Positions 42,392-52,446 are shown, counted from the stretch's first letter. The stretch is 64,000 nucleotides of DNA from Enterococcus faecalis (GCF_029024925.1 NZ_CP118962.1:2748501-2812500); one strand, 5' to 3'. A program made the numbers and translations. Notes: generated by a model not told the origin, from the letters alone.

Positions 42392-42465
42392 TCGTTTTTA
42401 TTACTGATTTTGACAATTAATGTTGCGAAAGCAATCGCAAGCATCAATGCTTCAAAGACAGTCAC
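42382..42465 (-). CDS. Type I toxin, short hydrophobic peptide (cassette copy 2)
   Basis: It encodes exactly the same 27-aa peptide as the copy at 42010-42093, again from GTG with GAAAGGA upstream. The promoter repeat AGTATA is at 42562-42567. Both copies look functional. Confidence 0.8.
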   Translation of the reverse strand: MTVFEALMLAIAFATLIVKISNKNDKK

Positions 42466-42688
42466 TGCTATTCCTTTCTAGGGAAAGAGCAAACAAGCAA
42501 AAACATTGGCAGTCCCCCTTTTTTTGAGAAATTGCCACCGTCATAAACTTCCTACTTGTGTAGTATAACACATTTGCACCTTCCTAGAATACGCTTTCTT
42601 TCCTGATTATTCAACAGCCGCTTTCTTTTGTAATAAAAATCGCGCACTGTTTACTGGGATAAAACGATTCAGCCAACTAAAATTTTTT

Positions 42689-42736
42689 AGACTAAACAGA
42701 CCGACCATCTTTTTTGATGGTCGGTCTGTTTAGTCT
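42689..42736. terminator. Long hairpin after folP, possible terminator
   Basis: A perfect 21-bp stem (AGACTAAACAGACCGACCATC with its complement) with a 6-T loop lies 13 bp past the folP stop. No T-run follows on either strand, so termination would be atypical. Confidence 0.55.
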
Positions 42737-42748
42737 ATTGCTCCGCCC

Positions 42749-43546
42749 TTACTCCTTCTCCGACAATGCTCGCCAGACATCAAATGTTTGTTTTAAGCCT
42801 TGGACATTATGAACACGTAAAATTTCTACGCCTTGTTGTGCTGCATACAAGGAAGCAGCGGCTGAGCCAAAATCACGGTTGGCTGGTTCTGGTTCGTTCG
42901 TTAAAGCGCCAATAGTTCGTTTGCGAGAAACGCCGTACAGTAACGGATAATCTTGGTAGCGAAAGGCGTTAGGATCTTTTAACAGTTGAAGGTTTTCTGC
43001 GACAGTTTTATGAAAGCCAATCCCTGGATCGAAACAAATTTTTTCTAAGGAAAGCCCATATTTTTGGCATTGTTCAATTTTTTCTGTATAAAATTGGTGC
43101 AACTCTTCTTTTAAAGAAAGCGATTGGCGTTTTCTAGAATGCATAATCACAACTTGGACTTCAGGATATTGTGCGAGGACTTCTGCCATCCCCGGAGTGT
43201 CTAATCCTTTGATGTCATTAATCATTGTGGCGCCAGCTTGAATCGCGGCTTCTGCTACTTCGGGATAGTAGGTATCCACAGAAATCGGCGCTAGAGAAGT
43301 CTCACGTATTTTTTTAATTAACGGTAATACTCGGTCTGCCTCAACTTGTGGAGAAACTTCTTCGTAGCCAGGACGTGTGGATTGGCCGCCAATGTCTAAA
43401 ATATCGGCCCCCGCTTCTAGTAGATGAAGCGCATGTTGATAGGCCACGTCGACCGTTGTGTAGCTACCGCCATCAGAAAAAGAGTCGGGGGTCGTGTTGA
43501 CAATCCCCATAATTTGGTAATTCTTTTTTAAATCAATCATTGTCAC
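42749..43546 (-). CDS. folP: Dihydropteroate synthase
   Basis: A 265-aa enzyme joining p-aminobenzoate to the pterin diphosphate in folate synthesis; the target of sulfonamides. GIVNTTPDSFSDGG is the pterin/diphosphate loop, followed by LDIGGQSTRPG and ending with the DVWRAL segment. The GTG at 43546 overlaps rdgB by 14 bp; an ATG two codons later is also possible. It is the last gene of the operon. Confidence 0.95.
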   Translation of the reverse strand: MTMIDLKKNYQIMGIVNTTPDSFSDGGSYTTVDVAYQHALHLLEAGADILDIGGQSTRPGYEEVSPQVEADRVLPLIKKIRETSLAPISVDTYYPEVAEAAIQAGATMINDIKGLDTPGMAEVLAQYPEVQVVIMHSRKRQSLSLKEELHQFYTEKIEQCQKYGLSLEKICFDPGIGFHKTVAENLQLLKDPNAFRYQDYPLLYGVSRKRTIGALTNEPEPANRDFGSAAASLYAAQQGVEILRVHNVQGLKQTFDVWRALSEKE

Positions 43547-44126
43547 ATTGCTCCTTTATCTGCTGAATCATCTTTCGTAAAGCCCGCATTCTAGGACTTA
43601 TCTTCATTCGTTCACTCGTGGACAACTCCGCTAAGGTTTTGCCTCGGTCTGGTAAATAAATAATCGGATCAAAGCCATAACCGCCTGTACCGCGCGGTTC
43701 AACTAATTCACCAGTCAAAGTGGCTTCCGTTTGCAACAGTTTGTCGTCATCGAGTACATAGACCAACGTGGCTGATAAGGTTAACTCGCGAATCGACTGT
43801 TGCCCTTCAAATAAGTGCAACAGTTCGCGGTTCTGTTCTTCCGGATTGGCTGAATGGAAAAAGCGGCTTGTATGAATACCTAATAAATCAGGAAAAGCAG
43901 TTAACGTTAAGCCGCCATCATCACCTAACACTGGGCGGCCAATTAATTGTTGGAAAAAGCGAGCTTTTAGATAAGCATTTTCAGCATACGTAGTGCCAGT
44001 TTCTGCAGGTTGTTCTTGACTGGTTGTATACTTTCGATAAGAGACAAGTTGAATAGCAGGGTCCTTAAGTCCTGATTGCATTTCTTTTAACTTACCTTGG
44101 TTATTCGTGCCAACAATGATTTCCAT
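43533..44126 (-). CDS. rdgB: XTP/dITP pyrophosphatase (RdgB/HAM1)
   Basis: A 197-aa house-cleaning nucleotide pyrophosphatase that removes XTP and dITP. IIVGTNNQGKLKEM at the N-terminus binds the triphosphate, LGDDGGLTL holds the metal Asp residues, and GTGGYGFDPIIYLP is the base-recognition motif. It is embedded in the folate operon between folE and folP, an unusual but clearly co-transcribed position. Confidence 0.95.
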   Translation of the reverse strand: MEIIVGTNNQGKLKEMQSGLKDPAIQLVSYRKYTTSQEQPAETGTTYAENAYLKARFFQQLIGRPVLGDDGGLTLTAFPDLLGIHTSRFFHSANPEEQNRELLHLFEGQQSIRELTLSATLVYVLDDDKLLQTEATLTGELVEPRGTGGYGFDPIIYLPDRGKTLAELSTSERMKISPRMRALRKMIQQIKEQCDND

Positions 44127-44129
44127 TTT

Positions 44130-44690
44130 CTAACGTATCTCCATTAAAAATTGATTTTTCCACTCTTGTTCTTTAAATAGTCCGGTAAATTGAAATGTTT
44201 TGGTGCTACTTTGTGGTGTTTTCACGCCGCGCATCGTCATACACATATGTTCCGCTTCAATGGCTACTGCAATGCCTTTGACGGGAATATTTTCTTGGAG
44301 TTTGCGGGCAATTGTCACTGTTAAATCTTCTTGAACTGTGGGACGTTTGGCACAATGTTCTACTAATCTTGGTAACTTGCTTAGTCCCAATACTTTGCCA
44401 CCTTCTGGCAGATAAGCGACATGTACTTTTCCATAAAATGGCAATAAATGGTGTTCACACATTGAATAAAAGGCAATATCTTTTACTAGAACCATTTCGC
44501 CTTCATTTAAGCTATCAAATAATTTATAATCATCAAATTCAGGTTCGGTTAATCCACTAAAAACTTCTGCATACATTTTAGCTACACGTTTGGGGGTATC
44601 AATGAGTCCTGATCGTTGAGTATCTTCCCCCACTGCTTCTAAGATTGTGGTAACTGCCTGCTCAATTTGCGCTTGTTTTTCCTGCTCCAT
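44130..44690 (-). CDS. folE: GTP cyclohydrolase I
   Basis: A 186-aa enzyme that makes dihydroneopterin triphosphate from GTP, the first step of the folate pathway. The zinc ligands are in [10 protein letters not shown] and in the later MCMTMRGV segment. The start at 44690 is chosen because it lies 2 bp past the folK stop with AAGGA upstream; the longer frame runs back into folK. The length is normal. Confidence 0.95.
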   Translation of the reverse strand: MEQEKQAQIEQAVTTILEAVGEDTQRSGLIDTPKRVAKMYAEVFSGLTEPEFDDYKLFDSLNEGEMVLVKDIAFYSMCEHHLLPFYGKVHVAYLPEGGKVLGLSKLPRLVEHCAKRPTVQEDLTVTIARKLQENIPVKGIAVAIEAEHMCMTMRGVKTPQSSTKTFQFTGLFKEQEWKNQFLMEIR

Positions 44691-44692
44691 CT

Positions 44693-45178
44693 CTACCATT
44701 CCTTTTCGCTTACTCGCACTTCTTCTTGATTGCCACTGCGCTGAATCCACGTAGCTATTGGCGTGCCCAATAATTGTTCCTCTGCGTAAACATCACTTAA
44801 GGGAATCAAAACAAATGACCGTTTTGTTAATTCTTGATGAGGAACTTGTAAGTGGGGGAACGCGACTGACTGTTCCCCTAATAATAAAATATCAATATCA
44901 ATAATCCGCGGACCCCAGTGAATTAATTTTTTACGTTTCATTACTTGCTCAATCCCTTGGGTAACAGCCAATAACTCTTCAGCGGTATAGCTAGTATCAA
45001 TTTTCAATACGGCGTTCAAAAAATCATCTTGGTCTGTATAGCCGTAAGGATCCGTTTCATAAAGTTTTGAAGAAGCCACAACCTGAATCTGCGGGTCTTC
45101 GTTTAAATAATTGCGGGCTTTCACTAAATTTGCGTACGGATCGCCGACGTTACTACCTAATGCTACATAGCCAATCAT
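44693..45178 (-). CDS. folK: 6-hydroxymethyl-7,8-dihydropterin pyrophosphokinase
   Basis: A 161-aa enzyme that pyrophosphorylates hydroxymethyl-dihydropterin before Fol[10 protein letters not shown] at the start and [13 protein letters not shown] with the magnesium-binding Asp pair are diagnostic. Its ATG directly follows the folB stop. Confidence 0.95.
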   Translation of the reverse strand: MIGYVALGSNVGDPYANLVKARNYLNEDPQIQVVASSKLYETDPYGYTDQDDFLNAVLKIDTSYTAEELLAVTQGIEQVMKRKKLIHWGPRIIDIDILLLGEQSVAFPHLQVPHQELTKRSFVLIPLSDVYAEEQLLGTPIATWIQRSGNQEEVRVSEKEW

Positions 45179-45541
45179 CTATACTTCTCGCTCCATTTCA
45201 ATTTCAATATTGTCAAAAAGGCCGGGCATCGGCACACTATATTTTCTAATTTTAATGATAATTTTGTTCAATTGTTCTTGATAATCTGCGGAAATATCAT
45301 CTAAAATAGCACTCGCTAAACCTTCGATTAAATCGTACGAGTGATTGTTTACTCGTTGGGCAATCAATTCATTCACTTCGGCATAATTGACAGTTTGAGT
45401 GACATCATCTGTTCGCCCTGCCTCAGCTAACGACAACTGCATTTCAAGGTCGATTTCTACTTGCTGTCCTAGACGTTTTTCTTCTGCCAAAACACCATTT
45501 TTTGTGAAAAATTTCAAGTTGTTAATTCTAATTTTATCCAT
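45179..45541 (-). CDS. folB: Dihydroneopterin aldolase
   Basis: A 120-aa aldolase that cleaves dihydroneopterin. The N-terminal NNLKFFTKNGVLAEEKRLGQ and the NYAEV and YDLIEGLA motifs are typical. It is the first gene of folB-folK-folE-rdgB-folP, reading left and divergent from the XRE regulator. Confidence 0.94.
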   Translation of the reverse strand: MDKIRINNLKFFTKNGVLAEEKRLGQQVEIDLEMQLSLAEAGRTDDVTQTVNYAEVNELIAQRVNNHSYDLIEGLASAILDDISADYQEQLNKIIIKIRKYSVPMPGLFDNIEIEMEREV

Positions 45542-45718
45542 CCTCTAACTCCCTACCCTCTGTTTTGCTGATTTTTTTAATCATAGCATATTTCTTGGAA
45601 AAGTCAGTAGTTAAAAGATGTTATTGTTTATTTAATAGCAATTATTTGCTTATCAACCACTAGTTGATTGAAACATATAGCGGAATAGACTACTCTAAAA
45701 TCAAGGAGGTAACGAATA

Positions 45719-46492
45719 ATGTTAATCCAAACTATTTTAAAAACACGGAGAATAAATAATCACTATACGCAAGAACAAATTGCCCAAAAATTACATGTCA
45801 CTACACAAGCTATTTCCAAATGGGAAACTGGACAATCCATCCCTTCAATTGATAATTTACTGATGCTTTCTGATTTGTACAATGTTTCTATTGATGAGCT
45901 AATCCAAGGTAGTCCTTATTTTAAAAAGCCTCAAGTTGTTGGAAAAATTTATAATCTAAAAAAAGGAATTTTATTTTGTATTGTTTGGACTTGTTTCTCT
46001 TTGCTACTTACTGGTTTTGGTTATCAACCTTTTTGGTTGTTTAGTGCAATCATATTTATCAGTCTACTTTTAGTTTTTCCAATCATCTTTTCAGATTATT
46101 GGATAATTAACCAACAAGATATTATGGTCCATCAATTCTCCAGAAACCCGATTCTGAAAATCATTGAATGCATAAAAAACAGTTCTACACAAATAAAAAT
46201 TCCTTATTCTGAAATTGAATCCATAGAAATCATTTATACCAAAAAGATAAGAGCGTCCGCTTTTGATAGTAGTCCCGACTATTTTTACTTACTAGTCACC
46301 TATAATAATCAAACCACAAAGTTATATTTAGATATCTATGCCAAAAGATTTTTACCACAATTTATTGCGTTTTTATCTCGACAAAGAATTACTATTATAG
46401 ATAAATCTGAAATCATTGAATTACTCGTTTCTGATACTTCCTTATATCAACATTTTAATGAAAAAAATGTTGCAACTGATAATAGAAAATAG
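45719..46492 (+). CDS. XRE-family regulator with membrane and bPH-like C-terminal part
   Basis: A 257-aa protein. Residues 1-60 form an HTH_3 DNA-binding domain (EQIAQKLHVTTQAISKWETG). Two hydrophobic segments lie at about 82-102 and 106-125. A C-terminal beta-rich part with the pattern DYWIINQQDIMVHQF may be a bacterial PH-like domain. Such membrane-tethered XRE proteins are common in low-GC bacteria and their targets are mostly unknown. AAGGAGG precedes the ATG. It is divergent from the folate operon and has low GC. Confidence 0.75.
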   Translation: MLIQTILKTRRINNHYTQEQIAQKLHVTTQAISKWETGQSIPSIDNLLMLSDLYNVSIDELIQGSPYFKKPQVVGKIYNLKKGILFCIVWTCFSLLLTGFGYQPFWLFSAIIFISLLLVFPIIFSDYWIINQQDIMVHQFSRNPILKIIECIKNSSTQIKIPYSEIESIEIIYTKKIRASAFDSSPDYFYLLVTYNNQTTKLYLDIYAKRFLPQFIAFLSRQRITIIDKSEIIELLVSDTSLYQHFNEKNVATDNRK

Positions 46493-46556
46493 CTAATTTC
46501 ATCACGTTTGCCAGCACCCAATTGGTTATAAATTGAATGAAATAACTCGTGTATTC

Positions 46557-46590
46557 AAAAAAGAGCGTTGCTGATGCAACGCTCTTTTTT
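46557..46590. terminator. Bidirectional terminator between the XRE gene and gor
   Basis: AAAGAGCGTTGC pairs with GCAACGCTCTTT around TGAT, with A and T runs on the two sides. Confidence 0.9.
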
Positions 46591-46606
46591 GGGGTTTATT
46601 CGCCTT

Positions 46607-47956
46607 TTATCGCATTGTTACAAATTCTTCTGAGCCTGTTGGATGAATCGCAACAGTATTATCAAAATCTGCTTTGGTCGCGCCCATTTTAATAGCGACT
46701 GCAAAGCCTTGTAGCATTTCGTCAACACCGATGCCGATGCCATGCAAACCGACAATTTTTTCTTCTTTGCCGACACAGATTAATTTCATGTCGCATTTTT
46801 GACGGTATTCTCCTAAAGCGAAATACATTGGCGTAAAGCTAGAGCGATAGATTTTCACTTGGTCTTTACCATATTCTTCAAGCGCTGCTTTTTCCGTCAA
46901 GCCAATTGTCGCAACTGGTGGATGGGTAAAGACCACCGTTGGTACTAAGTTATAATCCAAATATAAATCGGTTTGTCCGTTAAATAAGCGTTCAGACAGG
47001 CGCCGACCAGCGGCAATCGCGACTGGCGTTAAGTCGATTTTCCCAATGACATCGCCGACTGCGTAGATGCCATTTTGCGTGGTATTTTGGAATTTATCTA
47101 CTTTGACGTAGCCTTTCTCATCAAGGGCTACTTTCGTATTTTCTAAGCCTAATTGATCCGTGTTCGGCTGACGGCCTGTCCCGAAAATCACGGCATCTGT
47201 CGTGATTGATTCACCATTTTCAAATGTAATAACGTACTCATTCTGCGCCGTTTTTTCAATTTTAGCTGGTGTTGCATTCGGATGAATTTGCATGCCCATT
47301 TCTTGATAGCGTTCTACGACTTTTTCAGAAAGCATGTCATCAAAGCTTCGTAATGGTCGTTCATGACGGAAGGCCCAATGTGTTTCCGCGCCTAAGCCAT
47401 GTAAGGTTCCTGCTAATTCGGCTGCGATGTAACCCGCACCGACAAAGACCACACGTTTTGGCATTTCTTCTAACGCAAAGAAGCCGTTTGAATCTAAGGC
47501 ATATTCTTCTCCTGGAATACCTAGTTTTTTTGGACGACCACCTGTCGCAATTAGAATGTGCGGCGCCGTATATTCTGTCCCATTGACTTCAATTGTTTGC
47601 TCCCCAGTAAACGTAGCGTAACCATGGATACGTTCAATGTTGTTACTGTCTAAACCACGATTATACGCACCATGTAAGAAGTCAATATATTTTTCACGAT
47701 TTTCAACTAATTGTTTAAAGCTAAAATTTTTGATTTCAACATCAAACCCGTAGCCTGCTGTATCTCTTTCCATCATTTCCATCATGCTGCTGGCTTGCCA
47801 CATGACTTTTTTAGGCACACAACCAACGTTGACACAGGTCCCACCAATTTCGTTGCCCTCAATTAAAAGGACGTTAGCTCCGTGCATTCCTGCGCGGTTA
47901 GCAGAAGCAATCCCGCCACTACCGCCACCAATAACAATATAATCATAGGTTTTCAT
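46607..47956 (-). CDS. gor: Glutathione-disulfide reductase
   Basis: A 449-aa FAD/NADPH disulfide reductase keeping glutathione reduced. The FAD motif [10 protein letters not shown] starts at residue 9, the redox pair is in [13 protein letters not shown], the NAD(P) motif GAGYIAAEL lies mid-protein, and the C-terminal HPTGSEE holds the catalytic His-Glu pair. FRHERP after the nucleotide fold supplies Arg residues typical of NADPH preference. It is monocistronic. Confidence 0.93.
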   Translation of the reverse strand: MKTYDYIVIGGGSGGIASANRAGMHGANVLLIEGNEIGGTCVNVGCVPKKVMWQASSMMEMMERDTAGYGFDVEIKNFSFKQLVENREKYIDFLHGAYNRGLDSNNIERIHGYATFTGEQTIEVNGTEYTAPHILIATGGRPKKLGIPGEEYALDSNGFFALEEMPKRVVFVGAGYIAAELAGTLHGLGAETHWAFRHERPLRSFDDMLSEKVVERYQEMGMQIHPNATPAKIEKTAQNEYVITFENGESITTDAVIFGTGRQPNTDQLGLENTKVALDEKGYVKVDKFQNTTQNGIYAVGDVIGKIDLTPVAIAAGRRLSERLFNGQTDLYLDYNLVPTVVFTHPPVATIGLTEKAALEEYGKDQVKIYRSSFTPMYFALGEYRQKCDMKLICVGKEEKIVGLHGIGIGVDEMLQGFAVAIKMGATKADFDNTVAIHPTGSEEFVTMR

Positions 47957-48042
47957 TTATTCTGGCTCCCTTTCAATTTGAACTTTCTCCTTTATTATCG
48001 CAAAAAATAGCAAAAAAAGACAGTCGTATTACTTACTTTTGT

Positions 48043-48441
48043 TTAGTTTTCTGCTGCTTCTGTTTTATGGATTCGTTCCATAAAAGCACTGGGGGAAAGG
48101 AATTCAATCGTAGCATTGTCGAAGGGAATTCCTAAATCTTCTTTCGTTACGTTTGGGTTCATTGTAATGACGTAAAGTGTTTTGCCTAAGGAAAGTGCAA
48201 TCCCAATTTCTAAATAACTTAGTCGGTCAAAGTCACCATTAATAAAAACGTAGGTTGCTTCGTGAAGATACCGTTTTATCACTTCAATATCTGTAAACAT
48301 TCCGGTTTGAACACAATCTGCTAACCCGAAGCCCACTGCACCCATACAGCCATGCTCATCTTCAAACAGCTGAGGATCTACCAAAAGGTCCGTTTGAATA
48401 CGAGGGTTTTGACCAATTTGGTAGGCGAATAATTTAGCCAT
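48043..48441 (-). CDS. Small protein of unknown function, possibly deoxyribosyltransferase-like fold
   Basis: A 132-aa soluble protein I do not firmly recognise. The stretch SYLEIGIALSLGKTLYVI resembles the ExG-xA-xxLGK segment of nucleoside 2-deoxyribosyltransferase-like folds, and YVFINGDFDRLS could be the preceding strand with acidic residues. There is no signal peptide or membrane helix. AGGAGGA lies before the ATG, and the gene stands alone between gor and the HyuA-like operon. Confidence 0.5.
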   Translation of the reverse strand: MAKLFAYQIGQNPRIQTDLLVDPQLFEDEHGCMGAVGFGLADCVQTGMFTDIEVIKRYLHEATYVFINGDFDRLSYLEIGIALSLGKTLYVITMNPNVTKEDLGIPFDNATIEFLSPSAFMERIHKTEAAEN

Positions 48442-48470
48442 AGTTATTCCTCCTTCTTTTACTATAGCAC

Positions 48471-48507
48471 AAAAAGGAAACCCTCATATGCCAGAGGATT
48501 TCCTTTC
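48471..48507 (-). terminator. Terminator of the HyuA-like operon
   Basis: AAAGGAAA-CCTC pairs with GAGG-TTTCCTTT around a short loop, with T residues following on the minus strand. Confidence 0.7.
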
Positions 48508-48509
48508 TT

Positions 48510-50063
48510 TTAATACATGTTCCCAACCACTTTTACTCGTAAGCGGGTTGCATTTTCTGGATGATAGGCGAGTGGTGTTTCTTCCACCTCGACTAACTCG
48601 ATTGTGCCAGGGACTGCACCCGCAAGTTCAGCTTGTTGGACGGCTTTTTCTTGGGCATCAGTCAACGCCGCGTCTCGTTGGATTTTTGAATAGACATAAA
48701 TTTGTTCGTATTGTCCGCTAATCTGAGCGATAGAGGCACCGATGGCATTCGCCACTGCCCCGTTTTCGTTGCGAATTAGCGCTTTAACACCTGTCAATTC
48801 TTCGGGGATGATAATACTCCCACCACCAACTAAAACGACCGTCACGTCTGCGGAACTGGTCTTCATGCGATCAATCGCTTCACTGACCAATTCGCCAATT
48901 TTTAGGTACACTTTTTCCGCAAACGCTTGGTCTAAATGAGCCACTTTGCTAGGATCACCGACTTGGGCATGGCCTAAGCGAACCGCAATATCAGTGGTCG
49001 TTAATTGTGTGCCGCCAAAAACAAGGGCCTCTTGTGTAATACGGTAGCCGACACTGTCGGGGCCAACTGTCACAGAACCATCTGGTTGTTCACGCACTAG
49101 ACTGCCACCGCCGACACCAATTGACACGATATCTGGCATTCTAAAATTGGTCCGTACCCCGCCAACATCAACGGCCAGTGAAGATTCTCTTGGAAAGCCA
49201 TCCACTAACACGCCAATGTCGGACGTTGTGCCACCAACATCTAAAACAACCGCATCTTTCAAGCCAGCTAAGTATGAAGCGCCACGAATACTATTGGTTG
49301 GTCCACAAGCAATGGTTAAAATAGGAAACTGTTTGGCATAAGTTAACGACATTAACGTACCATCATTTTGACATAAGTACACTTGGGCATGATGAATTTT
49401 TTCTTGTTCTAAGGCTTGTTCAAAGCCTTCGCTGGTCACTTTAATTACTTTGTGCAACGCAGCATTCAAAATTGTCGCATTTTCCCGTTCAATTAAACCG
49501 ACAGACCCAATCATTGAGGAGCAAGATACAGGAACATCTGCCCCTAACACTTCCTTCGCAAGTGCTTGAACAAACAATTCTTGGTCATTTTTTAAAGAAG
49601 AAAAAACGCCAATTACTGCGATTGCCTCTACTTCTCCTCGCCAAGAGGCCAAAATCCCACGTAATTCTTCTTCGTCCAGTGCAGTCAATGGTTGTCCATC
49701 ATATTCGTAGCCGCCATGTGCTAAAGCATACGTTTCTGAAAGAGTGGCCACTAAATCCTTGGGCCAAGCTGTGTAAGGCAAGACCGAAGCGGTTGCTGGA
49801 TAGCCCAAACGAAGGACCCCAACTTTTGCTAATTTTTTTCGCTCAACAATGGCATTCGTACATTGGGTCGTGCCCAACATTGCATGTGTGACTTTGGTTG
49901 GGTCCACTGCTGATTCTGCCAAGACTTTATTTAAGGCGCCGGCAATCCCTGTTTGAATATCATCGGTTGTTGGAACTTTCACTGAATGAATCAAGTTTAA
50001 TTGATGATCTAAAATAACAGCATCTGTATTTGTGCCGCCGACATCGATACCGATTTTATACAT
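48510..50063 (-). CDS. HyuA-like hydantoinase/oxoprolinase-family protein
   Basis: A 517-aa ATP-binding protein of the hydantoinase A/5-oxoprolinase A group. GIDVGGTNTDAVIL is the N-terminal phosphate-binding loop of the actin-like fold, and VVLDVGGTTSDIGVL the second. It is shorter than the ~680-aa typical HyuA and lacks an adjacent HyuB. It is the last gene of an NCS1 permease-DUF917-HyuA operon, starting directly at the DUF917 stop. Such sets are thought to import and open a cyclic amide or nucleobase-derived compound; the substrate is not known. Confidence 0.82.
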   Translation of the reverse strand: MYKIGIDVGGTNTDAVILDHQLNLIHSVKVPTTDDIQTGIAGALNKVLAESAVDPTKVTHAMLGTTQCTNAIVERKKLAKVGVLRLGYPATASVLPYTAWPKDLVATLSETYALAHGGYEYDGQPLTALDEEELRGILASWRGEVEAIAVIGVFSSLKNDQELFVQALAKEVLGADVPVSCSSMIGSVGLIERENATILNAALHKVIKVTSEGFEQALEQEKIHHAQVYLCQNDGTLMSLTYAKQFPILTIACGPTNSIRGASYLAGLKDAVVLDVGGTTSDIGVLVDGFPRESSLAVDVGGVRTNFRMPDIVSIGVGGGSLVREQPDGSVTVGPDSVGYRITQEALVFGGTQLTTTDIAVRLGHAQVGDPSKVAHLDQAFAEKVYLKIGELVSEAIDRMKTSSADVTVVLVGGGSIIIPEELTGVKALIRNENGAVANAIGASIAQISGQYEQIYVYSKIQRDAALTDAQEKAVQQAELAGAVPGTIELVEVEETPLAYHPENATRLRVKVVGNMY

Positions 50064-51158
50064 TTATTTGTCCTCCTTCGCTACTAAGTTTTCTAGTGGT
50101 TGATAATCCATTTCGTAGCCGAAATACCGAGGACCCACTGTTTCGATACCTTTTTTCGTTCGCCAAGCGGCATTCGCTTTCAAGCCCATTACTTGGACAC
50201 GTTTGCCGTATTTCAAGCTTTCTGTTGTCACAGGCGTTAAAGTTTCTAAATCTACCATACAAATCAAATCAGGCGTCATCGCAATCACCTGACCATCTTT
50301 CTCGGCAATTAAATTTTCATTTTGAAAATGGACGACTGCTTCTGAACCAGCATCACTGTTTAAGCCACTCAATTTGACACGTCCCAAATTGAAGCCACCT
50401 TTTACTTCTCGTTCCACATCTAGAATTTTTCCTTGGAACAATTCAAAGCCATCCGTAACTTCTACTAATGCTTGGCGTTTTTCTTGTTCATCTGCATAGG
50501 TACCTCGAATCACTTTGCCAATTTCTTCTGATAATGTCACGATGTTGTGAATACCATAGTCTTGTAATTGTTTGCCTGTCGCGGGATAAATACTCACTAA
50601 AGCACTGGCGCCCATTTCAACCGTTTGAACACGAGCAAGACGTTCTGTCCAAGTATTATCAATCGTTTCCATAATGCCAATATTTCCTTTTTCATCGGTA
50701 ATTGCCATAGGGGTCGCTGACATCCCATTCAAATGGAACGTTACCATAGGCAATTCTGGAAAGGCCCGACCCATACCATCGCAATCCACCAAGGGAATGC
50801 CTAGCTTCGCTGCAACAACAATTGGAATCATTGAATTGACGCCCCCAGCTTCCATTGGAAAGGTTCCCGCAATCGTTTCTTGGTCTAAATATTTTCCTAA
50901 CTTCTCAAAGACACGGACGAATTCGTCGCCTTTGGGAAATTTTTCAATTGCGACAGATGGGGCACCCATCATTGCGGCGGGTAGGAAAAAATCCTCCGCG
51001 GCAATTTCTTCTGGAGAAACCAGTTTGACAGGTCCGTTTTCTTCGATGGCGGACAAAGCCATCATTTTACCAATGTAGGGATCACCGCCACCTCCTGTCC
51101 CTAAAAAAGCTGCTCCTGTAGCTATATTCTCAATTGCTTCTGCATCTAAATAACGCAT
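50064..51158 (-). CDS. DUF917 family protein
   Basis: A 364-aa soluble protein. The N-terminal NIATGAAFLGTGGGGDPYIG glycine-rich loop and the later VDCDGMGRAFPELPM are typical of DUF917, which is regularly encoded next to HyuA-like proteins. It probably forms part of the same enzyme or pathway, but no activity can be assigned. It lies 19 bp after the permease gene. Confidence 0.85.
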   Translation of the reverse strand: MRYLDAEAIENIATGAAFLGTGGGGDPYIGKMMALSAIEENGPVKLVSPEEIAAEDFFLPAAMMGAPSVAIEKFPKGDEFVRVFEKLGKYLDQETIAGTFPMEAGGVNSMIPIVVAAKLGIPLVDCDGMGRAFPELPMVTFHLNGMSATPMAITDEKGNIGIMETIDNTWTERLARVQTVEMGASALVSIYPATGKQLQDYGIHNIVTLSEEIGKVIRGTYADEQEKRQALVEVTDGFELFQGKILDVEREVKGGFNLGRVKLSGLNSDAGSEAVVHFQNENLIAEKDGQVIAMTPDLICMVDLETLTPVTTESLKYGKRVQVMGLKANAAWRTKKGIETVGPRYFGYEMDYQPLENLVAKEDK

Positions 51159-51177
51159 TCTCCGACACTCCTCTTCT

Positions 51178-52446
51178 TCATTCCATTTCTAATGATTCGG
51201 TGTTCGTCTGTTGACGTTTTGCACCGAAATAATAAATAACAAACGATAAAACAATGCCAATTAGCGGTTGGTTAGGCAATTGAGGGGCATTGGGAAAGAA
51301 ACTCATAATCACCGGAATGCCCCCCACTGCAGCACCAATTAGCCATGAAAAAACACCTAATTTATTCACGCCAGGCGTTGGCTGCCATTTGGTTCGATCG
51401 CCTTTGTTAATCAACCAATAGGCAGCAATCATTACACCAGCCACTGGTGGAACCATCGCAGAAAGGACAGACATAATCGGCGTAAAGTAATTTAAGATCC
51501 CCACAACTGCTAATAAGGTCCCAATGGCGCCGGCCGCACCGACAGCGACTTTTTCTTTTTCTTTTGGAATATCAAAGACATTAATCAAGGCCAGTCCGCC
51601 AGAAAAAGCATTCACGGCATTCGTGGTCCAAGTTGCTAAAATTAGCGCAATAATTCCTAAAACTGGAAAACCGAGATTCATAAAAACTTCCGTGATATCT
51701 GCGGTGTTCGAAGCAATGGTCAAGACCGCACCAACGCCAATCATCAACAAGCCTGTCGGTAAAATCCCTAATGTGGCCGCTTTAACCACATCTTTACGAG
51801 AAGAAACATATTGAGAGTAGTCTCCAGCAATTACTGCGCCTAATGCAAAAGAACCGACAGTCATTGAAAGACCTGACATAAAGCTTCCTGCTGTTTGAGG
51901 GGTATATTGACTAACAGCCGCCCAACCGTTGTTTCTTAACGAAGCCACCAAGCCATAAAGACAAACCAGAACTAACACAGGAACCGCAAAATAATTCAGA
52001 ATTTTCAATATTTTTATGCCATAAAGAGCCGAAATAAGCATGATAATTCCCCAGATTAAGGAAGAAAGCGACACAGGTAAATCAATGCCGTAAATTTTTA
52101 AAAAGTTTGTGAAGGCGCTGCCGCTGACATTGGCTTGCAAACCAAACCAACCTAAGCAAGCAATCGCTAGAATAATGGAAATAATCTTTTGCGAACCTTG
52201 AATGCCAAACACTTGAGAAGCGACTTTGACAGAAGGTTCTTGTAAGTCGGAACTTTGAATTCCTTGTAAAATCATTAAAATAACAATAATACCGTAACCA
52301 ATAAATCCTGTTAACAAAGCTTCCCATAAAGGCATGCCTGCAACTAACGTTCCTCCAATAATTAATCCTGGCACGCTAATCATTGCGCCCGCCCAAACAA
52401 ATGCTAAGCTAAGCCACGATTGTTGTTGCTCGTTTTTTAATTTCAT
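51178..52446 (-). CDS. NCS1/CodB-family nucleobase or hydantoin permease
   Basis: A 422-aa transporter with about 12 helices of the cytosine permease (CodB) type; GAMISVPGLIIGGTLVAG and the GLQANVSGSAFTNFL segment match the family's early helices. The second ATG (52446) is preferred because AAGGAGG is 7 bp upstream; the first ATG sits too close to it. It is the first gene of the operon. An 8-bp dyad lies at 52501-52517, and a PucR regulator lies upstream beyond a repeat. Confidence 0.85.
   Translation of the reverse strand: MKLKNEQQQSWLSLAFVWAGAMISVPGLIIGGTLVAGMPLWEALLTGFIGYGIIVILMILQGIQSSDLQEPSVKVASQVFGIQGSQKIISIILAIACLGWFGLQANVSGSAFTNFLKIYGIDLPVSLSSLIWGIIMLISALYGIKILKILNYFAVPVLVLVCLYGLVASLRNNGWAAVSQYTPQTAGSFMSGLSMTVGSFALGAVIAGDYSQYVSSRKDVVKAATLGILPTGLLMIGVGAVLTIASNTADITEVFMNLGFPVLGIIALILATWTTNAVNAFSGGLALINVFDIPKEKEKVAVGAAGAIGTLLAVVGILNYFTPIMSVLSAMVPPVAGVMIAAYWLINKGDRTKWQPTPGVNKLGVFSWLIGAAVGGIPVIMSFFPNAPQLPNQPLIGIVLSFVIYYFGAKRQQTNTESLEME

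Larger units (their letters stand above)
42265..42596. repeat. Tandem type I toxin-antitoxin cassette, copy 2
   Basis: The second copy of the unit at 41892-42225, differing by a few bases and a short stretch between the antisense hairpins and the terminator. Confidence 0.88.
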
